Below the pieces are notes generated by a model. The model had not been told where the DNA came from and ran no database searches. It was given only the letters and a program-made list of their open reading frames with translations. The translations under genes were made by a program, and so were the position numbers. This document shows positions 20,228 through 30,990 of a DNA stretch of 64,000 bases, in pieces. This DNA comes from Bactericera cockerelli. Taxonomy: Eukaryota; Arthropoda; Insecta; Hemiptera; Triozidae. The DNA is taken from positions 17,362,009-17,426,008 of the forward strand of contig CM044963.1 in the NCBI GenBank assembly GCA_024516035.1, given 5' to 3'. Each line of letters starts with the position of its first letter. Within the stretch, counting starts at the first letter, position 1.

Positions 20228-20437
20228 TCATGTTGCACTTTTCGCTGGCTGAAAGTACATGAAATGCATGGGAACTATGTTTTCCGTAACCTTACACTCT
20301 GCCGGGCTGTCTCTTTCTTTGTATAGGCGTTCTTCACACCTCGGCCGAGGTGTTTGATTCAGAACATCATCATTTGGATGACAAGCCAAAACACTTGCAG
20401 CATTGCCTCGTTGAACTGCAAGGCTTATCTGTTTCAG
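20228..20437 (-). pseudogene. Retroelement ORF fragment with QRGN motif
   Basis: The minus-strand frame begins LKQISLAVQRGNAASVL and continues NDDVLNQTPRPRCEE. Variants of the first motif recur at 8220..8281, 47139..47180 and 57273..57330, and the second recurs at 17.8 kb. I take these as C-terminal scraps of one retrotransposon ORF. I cannot name the family with certainty. It holds an 18-bp perfect palindrome, ACACCTCGGCCGAGGTGT (20336..20353). Confidence 0.55.
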
Positions 20438-20639
20438 CAAATAATTTCCCGATCTTGGGTCTCCAGTATATTTTGAATATTTTTATTTATGTATAATATG
20501 TATATAGCTATGTATTTTGTTTGGTCGGAATTATGAAACAGGATTAAATCCAGGATTTGTTACTAACAGCAGATATAAATGCGATGTGATTGGTCCTAAG
20601 TCACGTACTCACGTCGCCTTTGCAACTCTACATAATAAT

Positions 20640-20822
20640 AATAATATCACGATGCGACAGGAGTTTTAACCTCCATTCGGTGGAAACTCACAAACCAGCT
20701 GATCAAATTAGCCTCACCCAGCTTGAGATGGGCTGAGAAGGAAGAGCATCACCACAATTCAAAGTCGAATGGTCACCCATCATAGTCCTAAACTCGCTGA
20801 ACGTTGCTGAATTTCGGTTATG
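20640..20822 (-). mobile_element. 5S-rRNA-derived SINE, partial
   Basis: On the minus strand, ACCGAAATTCAGCAACGTTC and GATGGGTGACCATTCGAC resemble the 5S internal region. The core GGTGAGGCTAATTTGATCAGC and the 3' GGAGGTTAAAACTCC match the complete copy at 51668..51927. Confidence 0.7.
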
Positions 20823-20852
20823 AAACGAGAAATATTGTTTTCAACGGGAATC

Positions 20853-20856
<4 letters not shown>

Positions 20857-20894
<38 letters not shown>
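20857..20894. repeat. (TC)n microsatellite at the 5' edge of the retrotransposon
   Basis: Nineteen TC dinucleotides end exactly where the element's 5' UTR begins. TC-rich sequence resumes directly after its 3' end at 26097. Confidence 0.95.
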
Positions 20895-20896
<2 letters not shown>

Positions 20897-21620
20897 GACG
20901 TGTGAACTGACGCTCTTATTTTCTAGCCGATATCCAAGCTTTATTTAAGTAAATACCTAGTTATTTTCGATGAAGTGCTGATTTTTATGTAAATTAAGAC
21001 CCTCTTTTTAAGTGAAAGTTGTGAATCTAATTAAAATAAAGCATTTAAACTGTGAAAAATCGAATCAACTCACCGAGTTTATAGGAAGGTGTTGATTCCT
21101 TTGTTCCGCTGGAACAACTTTTTCGATTGAACTTTTTAGAATAAATACACTAAATTAAGTGAAAGTGTACACTTTATCATAACTTTTTGTGGCTGAAGAA
21201 CAATATTTGTGGATTTATTAACTTCAAAGGAACTTCTTTTGCTAAATTGATTATTGAATTAAGTGTATTAAAATTATTCTAAAATCCGCCATTTATATTC
21301 TAACAAATATTACGAATTATCCTATAAAGAATCTGATGATTGCCAAATTAATAACAAAATAAAATAAACAAACAAAATCTTAATTACAAACAAAAACATT
21401 TAAAATTTATCAATAAATAGATACTTTAAAAAAGTTCACGAAAGTTTAAAAAAAAATACGTCAAACAAAAAGGTGTACTAATTATAATTGGTTATCTTAT
21501 CATAAATCTACCGATTAACCGACTGACCTCCAATCGAACGTCACCCAAATTATAAAACTATATCACAACTGTTATCTACATTTATTCTTATCAGTGCAGT
21601 GTTCCAAACCAATATACAGG

Positions 21621-22553
21621 ATGGCTTGTGCTGTGTGCAACTTGGAACTACCATCTGATGGTGATTTTGCCAAATGCTCCAAGTGTAGCAAGGAATACCA
21701 TTTCGATTGCACAACGGTATCGGGCAGCTCCTGGAGATCTATGGGACAAAACAGACAGGCGCTGTGGAGATGTTCAACATGCTACAAGAGCAACACTATT
21801 AGCAAAAGCCAGGAGCCCGTGGCTGCAGCCTCCTCCCAAGATATAGTGAAGCAGTTGACTCAGGTGTTCGACAGGAAATTTGAAGCAATGGAGAACGGCA
21901 TGAGGAAACTACTTGCTGAGTTCGATGTCAAGGCGGACAAGAAGTTCGAGGATTTTGAGGCAACTTTGAACTTCTACGGCGACAAAGTGGAGGATGCCAC
22001 AACTGCAGTCAAGGCGATGGAGCAGAAGCTGGTGCTGATGGAGAGGAGATTGGATAAGAGTGAGGCGGAAAACAAGGAGCTCAAGACCAGGCTACGCAAT
22101 GTGGAGATCCAGATGAATGAGTTGGCGCAGAAGGAGTTTAACACTCAATTAGAGATCTCAGGTGTTAAGGACAAAGATATTAATGCGGAAATAGCTGTAC
22201 ATAAGGTTCTAGAGTTGGCTGGAATTACTCCAGGTAATATACAACATAGGGTGCAAAAAGTAACGAAATTTGGCCAAAACGAATTTGTAAAAACCTCGAT
22301 CTTTGTGGCTTTCAGATCTCAGGATGATAGAAATAGAGTTCTGAAAACTTTCAAAAAAGAGAAAATTTATAATAAGCTAGGAAACTTAGTAAACAGTGAT
22401 GCATCTCCTGTTTCTATAAATGAGGCGCTTTGCCCTTATTACAAAAATTTGTTCTTCGAGGCTAATAATATAAAAAAGGATAAAGGATACGCCTACCTTT
22501 GGACCAGAGATGGAAAAATACTATTGAAAAAACTGAGGAAGCCAACAATATGA
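21621..22553 (+). CDS. Retrotransposon ORF1: PHD finger, coiled coil, FP25K-like domain
   Basis: A 310-residue protein begins MACAVCNLELPSDGDF. I start at ATG 21621 because the upstream in-frame codons begin only with GTG. Cys3, Cys6, Cys19, Cys22, His27, Cys30, Cys51 and Cys54 form a C4-H-C3 PHD-type zinc finger. Residues of about 75-185 are charged heptad-like sequence, a likely coiled coil for multimerisation (RKLLAEFDVKADKKFEDFEA region). Residues of about 190-305 (LEISGVKDKDINAEI to YLWTRDGKILLKK) resemble the C-terminal domain of baculovirus FP25K proteins, commonly found in retrotransposon ORF1s. The likely role is RNA binding and packaging of the element transcript. It is intact, ends 83 bp before ORF2, and a related C-terminus is at 12084..12350. 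Confidence 0.9.
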   Translation: MACAVCNLELPSDGDFAKCSKCSKEYHFDCTTVSGSSWRSMGQNRQALWRCSTCYKSNTISKSQEPVAAASSQDIVKQLTQVFDRKFEAMENGMRKLLAEFDVKADKKFEDFEATLNFYGDKVEDATTAVKAMEQKLVLMERRLDKSEAENKELKTRLRNVEIQMNELAQKEFNTQLEISGVKDKDINAEIAVHKVLELAGITPGNIQHRVQKVTKFGQNEFVKTSIFVAFRSQDDRNRVLKTFKKEKIYNKLGNLVNSDASPVSINEALCPYYKNLFFEANNIKKDKGYAYLWTRDGKILLKKLRKPTI

Positions 22554-22635
22554 AAATCTTATGCATGGATGACTTGAGCAAATTATAATATAACGATCCA
22601 CCCTGTATACTATAATAGTATCTTATCATAATAAA

Positions 22636-25600
22636 ATGAGCTCCCTTAATAATAATATCTCTTTGCTGAGAAATATAACAAACATCAAACCTACCTGCGA
22701 ACTGGTCCAGGAAGTGGACGAGTGGTATAACGTACTCACCCCAGAATTTCTTTCAGCACTGCATGTAAATATAAGGAGTCTCAATCTTAACTGGGACTTG
22801 CTATGTTATAAACTTAGAAATGTGTTACCCACATTAGATCTGCTCATACTTACAGAGGTAAATGTTAAACCAGATGAAGCACTAGCCTACCAATTAAGAG
22901 ATTTTACACAGATATGTAAATGTAGAACTAGAAGAAGAGGCGGTGGTATTATTGTTTATCATAAGAACCATCTATCCATTGAGCATGTGGGGTATAACTT
23001 GGACCAAGCAGAAAACCTATTACTAAGAATCACACACCTTTTAAATAATTTTAAAGTGACATTAATCCCTATATATCGACCACCTAACAATAATGTACCT
23101 CAGTTCCTCAATGATCTAAATTTTTGCCTACAAAACGTTTGCAAAAAAGACGAGTCCATTATTATGTTGGGTGATATTAATATATGTACCCTGAAAAAAA
23201 CGAGGGAGAATTCCACTTATACAAACACTCTCTATAATAATGCCTTAATACCTTCTATATCCTATCCTACACGTGAGGAAATGTTAGGTGGAGTCCCCAC
23301 AACGTCCTGTATAGACCATATAAACTATAGAATATGTAGAAAAGATCTCGATACAATTTCAACTGTTATAACAGAAAAGCTTGCTGACCACTATTTTACG
23401 GCTATAATAATTAAAAAGAAAAACAGAGATCACACTCAAAGACCGACCAACCCGAAATTTATAGAGATATTGATAAACAAAGAGGTCGAAAGAAAAATTC
23501 AAATTGTTGATTGGGAATCTTTAAAAGAAAAAAATAACCCTGTAGATCTTTATGAGGAGATAATAAATCAGTTTAATCAGATTTATCATTCTTCAAAAAA
23601 GACCATAGAACACAAAGAAAATAAATTCTCAACACCGTGGATCAACTCAAGAGTGAAAAACGAAATAAAATATAAAAACCTCTTATTGCAAAGATGGCGA
23701 AATAATAAAAATAATGTGCTTCTATACGAAGAGTATAAGCGACAAAGAAATAAAACAACAAATATTATAAAAAAAGAGAAAAGGGTTTACCTCTATAAAA
23801 TATTCCGGGAAGCACAAGGTGATATGTTTAAAACGTGGAAACTTATTAACGATCTCATGGACAGAAAAATTAAAGAACCAATAGAGGTCAAAATACAAAG
23901 TCACTTTAAATCACAGGACTTAAAATTCCTTGCCAATAAATTTAATAATAACTTTATAGATCAGGTGATTGAAATCAAGAATAAGAACAATGGACCAACC
24001 TTGGATGTTGAAGTCATGAACCACCAGCTCCACAGAGAATCATCGTCCATGCTATTAAGAAAAGCGTCTGAAAATGATGTTAACGCTATATTGAGAAACA
24101 TGAAGAAAACGGGAAAAGGGATCGACGGCATAAGGAATAGAGACATTATTAATAACAGAGTTAAACTCGCGCCGTTAATTACTCACCTCGTTAACCTTAT
24201 GCTGACCGAATCCACTATGCCCTATCCGTTAAAAACCTCATGCATCACTCCTCTATTTAAGAAAGGTAAGCCTGATGTCCTTGGTAACTATCGACCTGCT
24301 ATTTAGACCTTTCTTCTAACTGTTTTACTAAATTAATTGAAACTTTATTTTTAGCCTTAGACACTTAATTTTAAGCACTTAGTTATACGTATTATATTGT
24401 AAATTGTGTAAAATGTCATTGAAAAGATATCACAATAAAACTTATTTGATTTGATTTGATTTGACCTGTCGGTTCTCTGCCGATCATTGAAAAAGTACTG
24501 GAAAAGCACATAAATATACAAATTAAAAAATACATAGAATATAACGACATCATTCCAACTTTCCAGCACGGGTTTCAGAGCGGCAGAAGTACTACTACAC
24601 TACTACAGGAATTTTCTGATGAAATAAATACCGCCCTGGATGAGAGAAAATGTGTCGTGGTACTCCTTTTAGACCTCAGCTTCGCTTTCGATACAATAGA
24701 CCACAAAATCCTGCTGAAAAAATTTGGTGATATCGGTATAACCCATCCTATATTTAGTGAGTACCTGAGAGACAGAAAGCAGGTAACGCGACTCGGAAAC
24801 ACTCTCAGCGACGAGTTAAACATTAATCAAGGCCTGAGTCAGGGGGGGATTAATTCCCCAACATGGTACAACCTATACACTTATGATGTCTAATATATAC
24901 GTAGAACTGGGACCCTAAAAATGTTCGCCGACGACAGCTGCATCATAGCAATACATCACGACGTCGAAGCAGCCATAAAAATCGCACAGAATGATTTCAT
25001 AAATCTGCAGAAGTATTTATATAACAACCACATCTATTTAAACGAGAAAAAAACAGAAGCAATAATTCTGGGATATAAGAGTAAAAGAATGGACCTTACA
25101 AACAATAAAATAATTTGCCACAGCCGATCTTGCCTTTTACTCAAAACTTACGACTCCGCATGCAGCTGCCTCCGCATCGATTTTAAGCAAGACGCGAAAT
25201 ATCTTGGTGTCACAATTGACAACGAATTCAACATGAAAAAACACGCTCTTAATTTATGCAACAAACTTAGGATTTTAAAATACAAACTTACAAAAATAAA
25301 CGCTGAAAATCTGCCCATGTCAACAAAGGTTGCGATCTACTTCTCTCTGGTGGATTCGCTGCTCAGATACGGTGTCACCCTGTATAATTATGCGCCTCAA
25401 TATGCAATTGACCCGTTGAATTCGCAGCAGAGAAAGATCAGGAACCTGCTATTCAACAGAATCCATATCAACTGTCTTACTCCTGCAGAACTTTCAACTT
25501 TTGTCCTCCTCACAGAAAACTTTTATAAAGAAAAATACCGCCAGTTAACTGACCAACCATACGAGCTAAGAGTACAAAGGTTTAGACGGCCCCACGTATA

Positions 25601-25751
25601 TACTGTGTCATATGGGGAAAGACGGCTGGAATATGTCATCCCAACCCTCCTCAATACATACTGTCAATCATTTCTAAACGAGGAAAATAAAAATAAGTTA
25701 AAAATTAAAATCAAAGAAAATATACTGTCAAAAAGACATATTTTACAATAA
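22636..25751 (+). pseudogene. Retrotransposon ORF2: AP endonuclease + reverse transcriptase, broken
   Basis: The start is ATG 22636. Endonuclease motifs are NIRSL (N45), LTEVN (E74), YRPP (147-150), GDIN (179-182), SCIDHI (224-229) and ADH (250-252). The reverse transcriptase begins near residue 500 (GIDGIRNRDI, PLFKKGKPDVLGNYRP) and is cut at 24298 by a 164-bp insertion. It resumes with LPIIEKVLEKHI, LLLDLSFAFDTIDHKILL, GLSQGGINSPTWYNLYTYDV and the catalytic FADD (24924). An in-frame TAA at 24891..24893 interrupts it just before FADD. YLGVTID and a C-terminal region to 25751 follow. Endonuclease and reverse transcriptase would drive target-primed reverse transcription, but this copy cannot make the whole protein. 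Confidence 0.9.
24299..24462 (+). mobile_element. Nested 5'-truncated retroelement with 6-bp target duplication
   Basis: It sits inside ORF2 of the larger element between two copies of GACCTG (24293..24298 and 24463..24468). The insert is AT-rich, has AATAAA near its end and terminates in TTTGATTTGATTTGATT, so it is a LINE-type 3' end different from the host element's (TTCAA)n. Removing it restores NYRP-VGSLPIIEK in the host reading frame. Confidence 0.85.
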
Positions 25752-26096
25752 TTCATGTTGCTGTTGTTATGATTGTGCTATGTTGCTGTTGTTGTAGCAG
25801 TAAGGGTAAAAGTACAACTGGAAATATTGTTAGCTAATATAAGAGAAATTTGATGCTAATATAGAAAAAAGCTTACGTAAAGAAATTTGGTAAATAACCT
25901 ACTGTGTAACAATTGAATACCACTGATTAGTATAATGATTACATTTTGTATTAAATTTTTTTTTTAAAGTAGCGTTACGAGTTGCTGTGAGAGAACATCT
26001 CCAAAAAAAGTTAGACTTAGCTTAGGAGATTATTATTATTGTACCTTTAAAATTGTAAAAATAAATATAAAATATTCAATTCAATTCAATTCAATT

Positions 26097-26330
26097 CTCT
26101 TTCACTCTCTCTCACTCACTCTCTCTCTCTCTCCGTCCCTCTTCTTCCTGTCTCTCTATCCTCCCTTTCTCTTCTCTCCCTCTCTGTCTTTCTCTATCTC
26201 TCTTCCTCTGTCTCTCTCCCTCTAACTCTGCGTTCCTCTCTTCCTCTCTCTATCTCACTTCCTCTCTTCACACTCTCTCCTTCTCTCCCTATGTCTCAGT
26301 CTCTCTCCTCCTAATCTCTTGACATCATTA
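26097..26330. repeat. TC-rich tract at the 3' edge of the retrotransposon
   Basis: Pyrimidine repeat begins directly after (TTCAA)n and is taken as the other half of the target microsatellite at 20857..20894. Confidence 0.9.
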
Positions 26331-26470
26331 TTTATTAGGGCACAAAGTCCCAATCCTTAGCACCACTCCTCCTCCCCTTACGAAAAGTTAGGACAGTCTG
26401 TAGAAAAAATTGACGCCATCAGTACAAAAATTGTGTGTGGGAGGGAAGAAAATATGCGAAGCAAAGAAAA
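26331..26470. other. Unassigned sequence
   Basis: No recognised gene or repeat. Confidence 0.4.
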
Positions 26471-26690
26471 GTGATATTGGGAGGGAGAGGGAGAAAGAGA
26501 GAGAGTAAGAGAGAGAAAGAGGGATAATGAAAGATTAAGAGAAAGAGAAAGAAAGAGAGAGAATTAGAGACAGAGAGGCAGCGAAAGTATGAAAAAGAGA
26601 GAGAGAAAAGAAAAATAGAGGGAAAGACATAGAATGAGAGAGAAAGAGAGAGAGAGAGAGAGAAGGAAATTGAGGAAGTAAATTGTAGAA
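26470..26690. repeat. GA-rich purine tract
   Basis: About 220 bases of (GA)n-type sequence. With the TC tract at 26097..26330 it forms an opposed-strand pair, as at 1.3-2.5 kb. Confidence 0.9.
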
Positions 26691-27160
26691 GAGCTAGGGG
26701 AAATTGAAAAGGCCCACAGTAATTTACATGTCAAAGACCTGAAGAAAAGAAGAGACAGCAATTTCAGCCGAGGCCCTCACAGTCGTTTCCGCTAAGAAAT
26801 TGAAAAAAAATTCTTCGAAATAAAATACAAAAATACTTTCAGTATGATTTTCTTCTAGGAAAAATGAAAACTGTAAAGTGATTTGAAAATTGAAAATATC
26901 GAGCCTCACAGAGAAAACATTTTTCTTGCGAAACGAGAGAATCCCTTTTCATGAATCCAGGAAATTGTCATTGTTTTCTTGACCTTTCGGGTGCATTTTC
27001 TGGAAAAACAAAAGGCTGCCATTGCCAGGAAGTTTTCAATGTAGATCCTTGCATTTTGTTACGGTACAGGACATGAGAACTAGGTATTGGATATTGAATG
27101 ACTTGAGGCATCAAATTGAACAATCGGATTTTAGAACTTGGAATTCTTACATTCTTTTTT
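26691..27160. other. Unassigned sequence
   Basis: No recognised gene or repeat. Composition is more balanced than the flanks, but frames are short and have no flanking splice sites of quality. Confidence 0.4.
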
Positions 27161-27300
27161 CACCGACCTCAGTAGCTTGATCGATAAGGCGGCGGTAACC
27201 TGGAGGTCGGTGGTTCAAGTCCCGGTTTCAGCGTAGATTTAGTAAAGCGAGTTTGAGTAGTTGTGGTATCACATATGTGATTGACACAAATATGATGATA
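27161..27300 (+). mobile_element. SINE-A copy
   Basis: CACCGACCTCAGTAGCTTGA to CACAAATATGATGATA. Four bases of the anticodon loop region are missing (GGCGGCGGTAACCTGG), so the head is deleted exactly at the CTTG of the loop. Confidence 0.85.
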
Positions 27301-27489
27301 AAAAAAAAACATTTTTCTTTCCGTGTCCATGATGGTTCTATCAAGGTGGTGGAAGGATTGATGGGGTGTAACACCTGTGGACGCCCAGAAGTAAGTTTCT
27401 GGGCTCCTTCCATGTCCCACCCAATACTACATTACAACACTCTGCTTAGTTCTGTTTAGATGTTTAGCACAATTATATAATTATAGTAT

Positions 27490-27690
27490 AAGAAGTGCTT
27501 TATTTAGACTTAGCCTGTCAGCGCAAGACAAGTAGTCCCATTATGCCAACAGTTTAACAAAGCACCGCTTTATTTATTTGAGTAGAGATACAATGTAAAT
27601 AAAAATTAACAGTTAGAGGTAAGTTTGATAGAAAACAAGATAAGCAATAATAGTCAAAGATAATATAAGAATAGTAGAACTAATAATGGT
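27490..27690 (-). repeat. Dispersed repeat, same family as 15652..15850
   Basis: AAGTGCTTTATTTAGACTTAG, CAGCGCAAGACAAGTAGTCCC, AACAAAGCACCGCTTTATTTA and ACAATGTAAATAAA occur in the same order as at 15.65 kb. Confidence 0.7.
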
Positions 27691-27835
27691 AGTGAAAAAA
27701 CAATATTTTACGATCAATACATATTTTTTAACATTTATTTGTGCGATAAAATTAATACAATAAAAAAATCAGGAGGCATAGCCGTCTTCAAAGTTAAAAA
27801 CTGTGAAGAAGACGGAAAATTTTTTATTCCATAGG

Positions 27836-28063
27836 TACACCCAATCATTTTTTCGTTTGTTTGTTTGTTTGTTTGATTTTTTTCGGTTCCTTATTAAATT
27901 TTGCCGAACAATTCTCTTGTGAATTATTGATAAGATGTTTCCAGGCCATTTCGATAGTGAGTAGAGGTCGGTGGTTGAAGTGCCGGATTCAGCGTAGATT
28001 TAGTAAAGCGAGTTTCAGTAGTTATGATATCACGAAAGTGATTAACACAAATATGATAACTTT
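27836..28063 (+). mobile_element. Module X joined to a SINE-A 3' half
   Basis: The first 128 bp (CACCCAATCATTTTTTCGTT, TTCGGTTCCTTATTAAATTTT, GTGAATTATTGATAAGATG, CCATTTCGATAGTGAGTAG) match the reverse complement of 30849..30990. They run directly into AGGTCGGTGGTT of SINE-A. At 30.7 kb the same module precedes a complete SINE-A. Confidence 0.7.
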
Positions 28064-28274
28064 ATCCTGTAATCCTATTAATAATTCGTTTTGGTGGAAG
28101 GTTACGAAGAGGCGAGGTTAATTAAACTGTTACTTGATGTCGCATTTGTACAGGTCTCTAATACAGAACGGATATAAGAGAACTGGATATAATAGACCTG
28201 GATATAATGGAAATGGATATTAGAGAGCTGGATATAAAAGTAACCTGTGGATATAAGATTAAAAAAAAAAATAT

Positions 28275-28395
28275 CTTATTAATTTGAGTTTGTGACCATA
28301 CATAATATGAAGACTTTGAGGGTTAGGTGGTAGAAAATGATTTGACCATTAACCTCTCGCCTGGTGGTTACCTTCCACTAAAGAGTATTATTACT
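28275..28395 (+). mobile_element. SINE-H 3' part
   Basis: AATTTGAGTTTGTGACCATACATAATATGAAGACTTTGAGGGTTAGG: these blocks plus CCTCTCGCCTGGTGGTTACC match SINE-H. The head is absent. It is preceded by GGATATAA/GGATATTA-type short tandem text at 28168..28255. Confidence 0.7.
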
Positions 28396-28734
28396 ATGTA
28401 TTATTGATTATAATAAGAGAGAAAAATTTCGGTCCCTTGAGTAGTTTCCTTACATCCAGGTTTGACTGAATAGTCTACTTGTCTCCTCTGTCTACTTAAC
28501 TCTGCGAGACAACCTCACTTAGTGGACAAAGGTTGATTGGCTTGTTTGACCGTAAAATATTCACGTTGTCTTCAATGTCTTCCCTTTGTAAGAAATTCAA
28601 TTAAGATGTTGCTCCTTTGAGGAGACAGAGACATCTTTGAGATGCGGGTCACTTTGTGGCGAGCAATTGCATTCCTTAGAAGAGAGTGTACCCAATACTA
28701 CCCATGTACCTCCTGTGGTCTCGCTAGGGAAATT

Positions 28735-28860
28735 CTGGACCAGTAGTCTGGCTGGGGGACTATAAACAGGGAGTAGAACAGTAGTCTGGCGGGGGGACTA
28801 TATTAAACAGGGAGTAGACCAGCTGTCTGGCTGGGGGACTATAAACAATTTTAAATTTAC
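28735..28860. repeat. Short tandem repeat, unit about 45-50 bp, three copies
   Basis: GACCAGTAGTCTGGCTGGGG, GACTATAAACAGGGAGTAG recurs three times. A diverged two-copy block with the same text is at 49420..49515. Confidence 0.8.
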
Positions 28861-29240
28861 TGAGAAAGCCCTTTCAAAAGATATTCAGGGGTTTCCAGAC
28901 TTTACTGCATACACAAAGTTGGACGCCATTTGCAAACAGTTAATATTTAAAAAATAAAATTTGCACCAATGTATTTCTTATTTAAAAACCTTTCCAAAAA
29001 ATGTATCGCAAGGTGGGGGTTCGTATTAAAAAAAAAAAAAAATGAAGTTGGCCCCCCTGGCCCCGACATGGAGGCCGGTAACAAAAATCGACCCCACTCT
29101 AAAAGGAGGTCTTATTAGTCCGGTTTACCTTACAAAATTTTAATTTTACAGAAGAAGCTATTCGAAAGTTATTCAGGGGTTTCTAGACTTTTGCCCCACC
29201 CTGTATGCTTTATGTGTTGATGTGTAAATCGAAGTCATTT

Positions 29241-29277
29241 CATTCTCAGGGGCGGATACTGGAGGCCCCTGAGAATG
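29241..29277. repeat. Perfect 13-bp hairpin
   Basis: CATTCTCAGGGGC pairs with GCCCCTGAGAATG across an 11-base loop. A second overlapping pairing uses GGGGCGGATACTGGAGGCC and GGCCACTGGAGGCCGCCCC (to 29305). CAGGGGCGG-type ends are typical of hAT transposons, so this may be a collapsed relic (inference). Confidence 0.6.
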
Positions 29278-29439
29278 CAATGACGGCCACTGGAGGCCGC
29301 CCCTGATCTCCCTAAGGCCGCCCTAGACTGCATATAAGAAACAGGTGGTTAAATAAATGAGAAAGTTCCAATACTAGGAATCGGAAGTATTGTGTTTAGT
29401 TTTTCTTTTTGCACTGATTTTTTTCTCCAATAGGGAGTA

Positions 29440-29694
29440 GAAGGAACTAGAGAGAACAGAAGGGGGAAGAGAGAAAGAAAGAGAAAGAGAAAAAGACAAG
29501 AGGAAGAGAGAGAAAGATAATAGGAATAGAGAAAGAGAAAATGATAGAGAGAGAGAAAGAGAGAGAGAGAGATAAAGAAAGATAGTAGGAAGGAACTAGA
29601 GAGAACAGAAGGGGGAAGAGAGAAAGAAAGAGAAAGAGAAAAAGACAAGAGGAAGAGAGAGAAAGATATTAGGAATAGAGAAAGAGAAAATGAT

Positions 29695-29725
<31 letters not shown>

Positions 29726-29880
29726 TAAAGAAAGATAGTAGAAAGAGAAAAAGAGAAAATGAGAGAAAGAGAGAGAGGGAAAGATAATAGAAAAAGAAAA
29801 TGAGAGAAAGAGAGAGGGAGAAAGATAATAGGACGAGAGAAAGAGAAAATAATAGAAAGAGAGAGAGAGAGAGAGGAAAT
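29440..29880. repeat. GA-rich tract with internal 150-bp duplication
   Basis: GGAACTAGAGAGAACAGAAGG occurs at 29449 and 29591, each followed by near-identical purine text. Serine/leucine-rich minus frames are artefacts. Confidence 0.9.
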
Positions 29881-29962
29881 TAGTGATGAAAATCCTTTGA
29901 TCTCAACTAAGAGTATCATGCTTGAGTATAATACATTCAACCTTAATCACATTTTTATTCCT

Positions 29963-30200
29963 CTCTCTCTCTATATCTATCTATCTTTGACACACACATT
30001 CTCTCTCTCCCTATCTATCTATCTATCTGTGACACATACATACTCTCTCTCTCATTACCTTTTGATATCTCTAACACAGATATTCACAAACAGAGAGTCA
30101 ATCTACAAACTCTAACACACATGCACACACTTACAAACACACAGTCGATACACAAGTCTTAACACACATACGTATACACACACACACACACACACACACT
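29963..30200. repeat. Mixed TC/TATC/CA microsatellites
   Basis: (TC)n, (TATC)n and CACACATTC-type repeats are followed by a (CA)n of about 26 bases at 30174..30199. Confidence 0.85.
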
Positions 30201-30289
30201 ACACGTGAACAGGCTAAACAGACCGTTCCTCTGGATTGACTAAAGATACAGAAAAAGATAGAGAACAATATTTCCTTAGATTAAAAAAA

Positions 30290-30530
30290 TTAAGGGGTTA
30301 AATCCGATCGTTTTTTTGATGTCTTGAACTTTTTGGAACCCGACCCCAATTCTGCCGATATTTTTGAGAGGTCCCGCGCTTGGACTGTTTTTACTATGAA
30401 GGTTGTGACATGTCAAATCCAAAGAGTTTAAAATGCTGATTAGGAACTTGACATTTATTGTTAGTTAACTTTTACCAATGAGTCACCAGTGGCGGATTTT
30501 GACTATTTTTCGAGTGATAAGGAAAGTCGT
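30290..30530 (-). mobile_element. Relative of the 7197..7823 TIR element, one end
   Basis: It contains GATAAGGAAAGTCGTGTGGTG at the right end, GTGGCGGATTTTGACT, TGACATGTCAAATCCAAAG and TTGAACTTTTTGGAACCCG, which mirror 7185..7420 in order and orientation reversed. The second half is missing. Confidence 0.65.
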
Positions 30531-30705
30531 GTGGTGTGATTAAATTGTTAAAGTTATTATTAAATTTACAATATAAAATTCGACCTCCTTATAATAAAAT
30601 ATCTATTATCCGAAGTCTGAATTATTGATAACAATGAGGGCGATAACATTACAACTTGTTAGAAAATCCGCTGAAAATATTATTGAATATTTATGACCTT
30701 AAAAA
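30531..30705. other. Unassigned sequence
   Basis: No recognised gene or repeat. Confidence 0.4.
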
Positions 30706-30990
30706 GTTATCATGTTTGCGTTAATCACATTCGTGATATCACAACTACTCAAACATGCTTTACTAAATCTACGCTGACACCGGGACTTGAACTACTGACC
30801 TCCAGGTTACAAGCCTGCCGCCTCACCTTATTGATCGAGCTGCTGAGATAGATACACCCATAACCTCTACTCACTGGGAGGTATCGAAACTGTCTGGAAA
30901 TATCTAATCAATAATTCACGACAGAATTATTGATTTAAAAAAAAAAGAACAGTTCGACAAAATTTATTAAAGAACCAAAAAAGAGGATTG
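30706..30990 (-). mobile_element. Complete SINE-A joined to module X
   Basis: On the minus strand, module X (30990..30849) runs into CTCAGCAGCTCGATCAATAAGG and the full SINE-A ending in the hallmark ATGATAACTTTTT. Compare 27836..28063, where the same module joins SINE-A further downstream. Confidence 0.7.

Larger units (their letters stand above)
20895..26096 (+). mobile_element. Non-LTR retrotransposon, near full length, CR1/jockey-like
   Basis: This 5.2-kb element has a 5' UTR of about 725 bp, ORF1, an 83-bp spacer, ORF2 and a 3' UTR with the conserved AAAGTTAGACTTAGCTTAGG. It ends in (TTCAA)n. There is no LTR and no RNase H domain that I can see. ORF1 with a PHD-type finger and ORF2 with an AP endonuclease followed by a FADD-type reverse transcriptase fit the CR1/jockey group; the exact clade is inference. 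Both flanks are TC repeat. ORF2 is broken twice, so this copy is dead. Confidence 0.92.
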
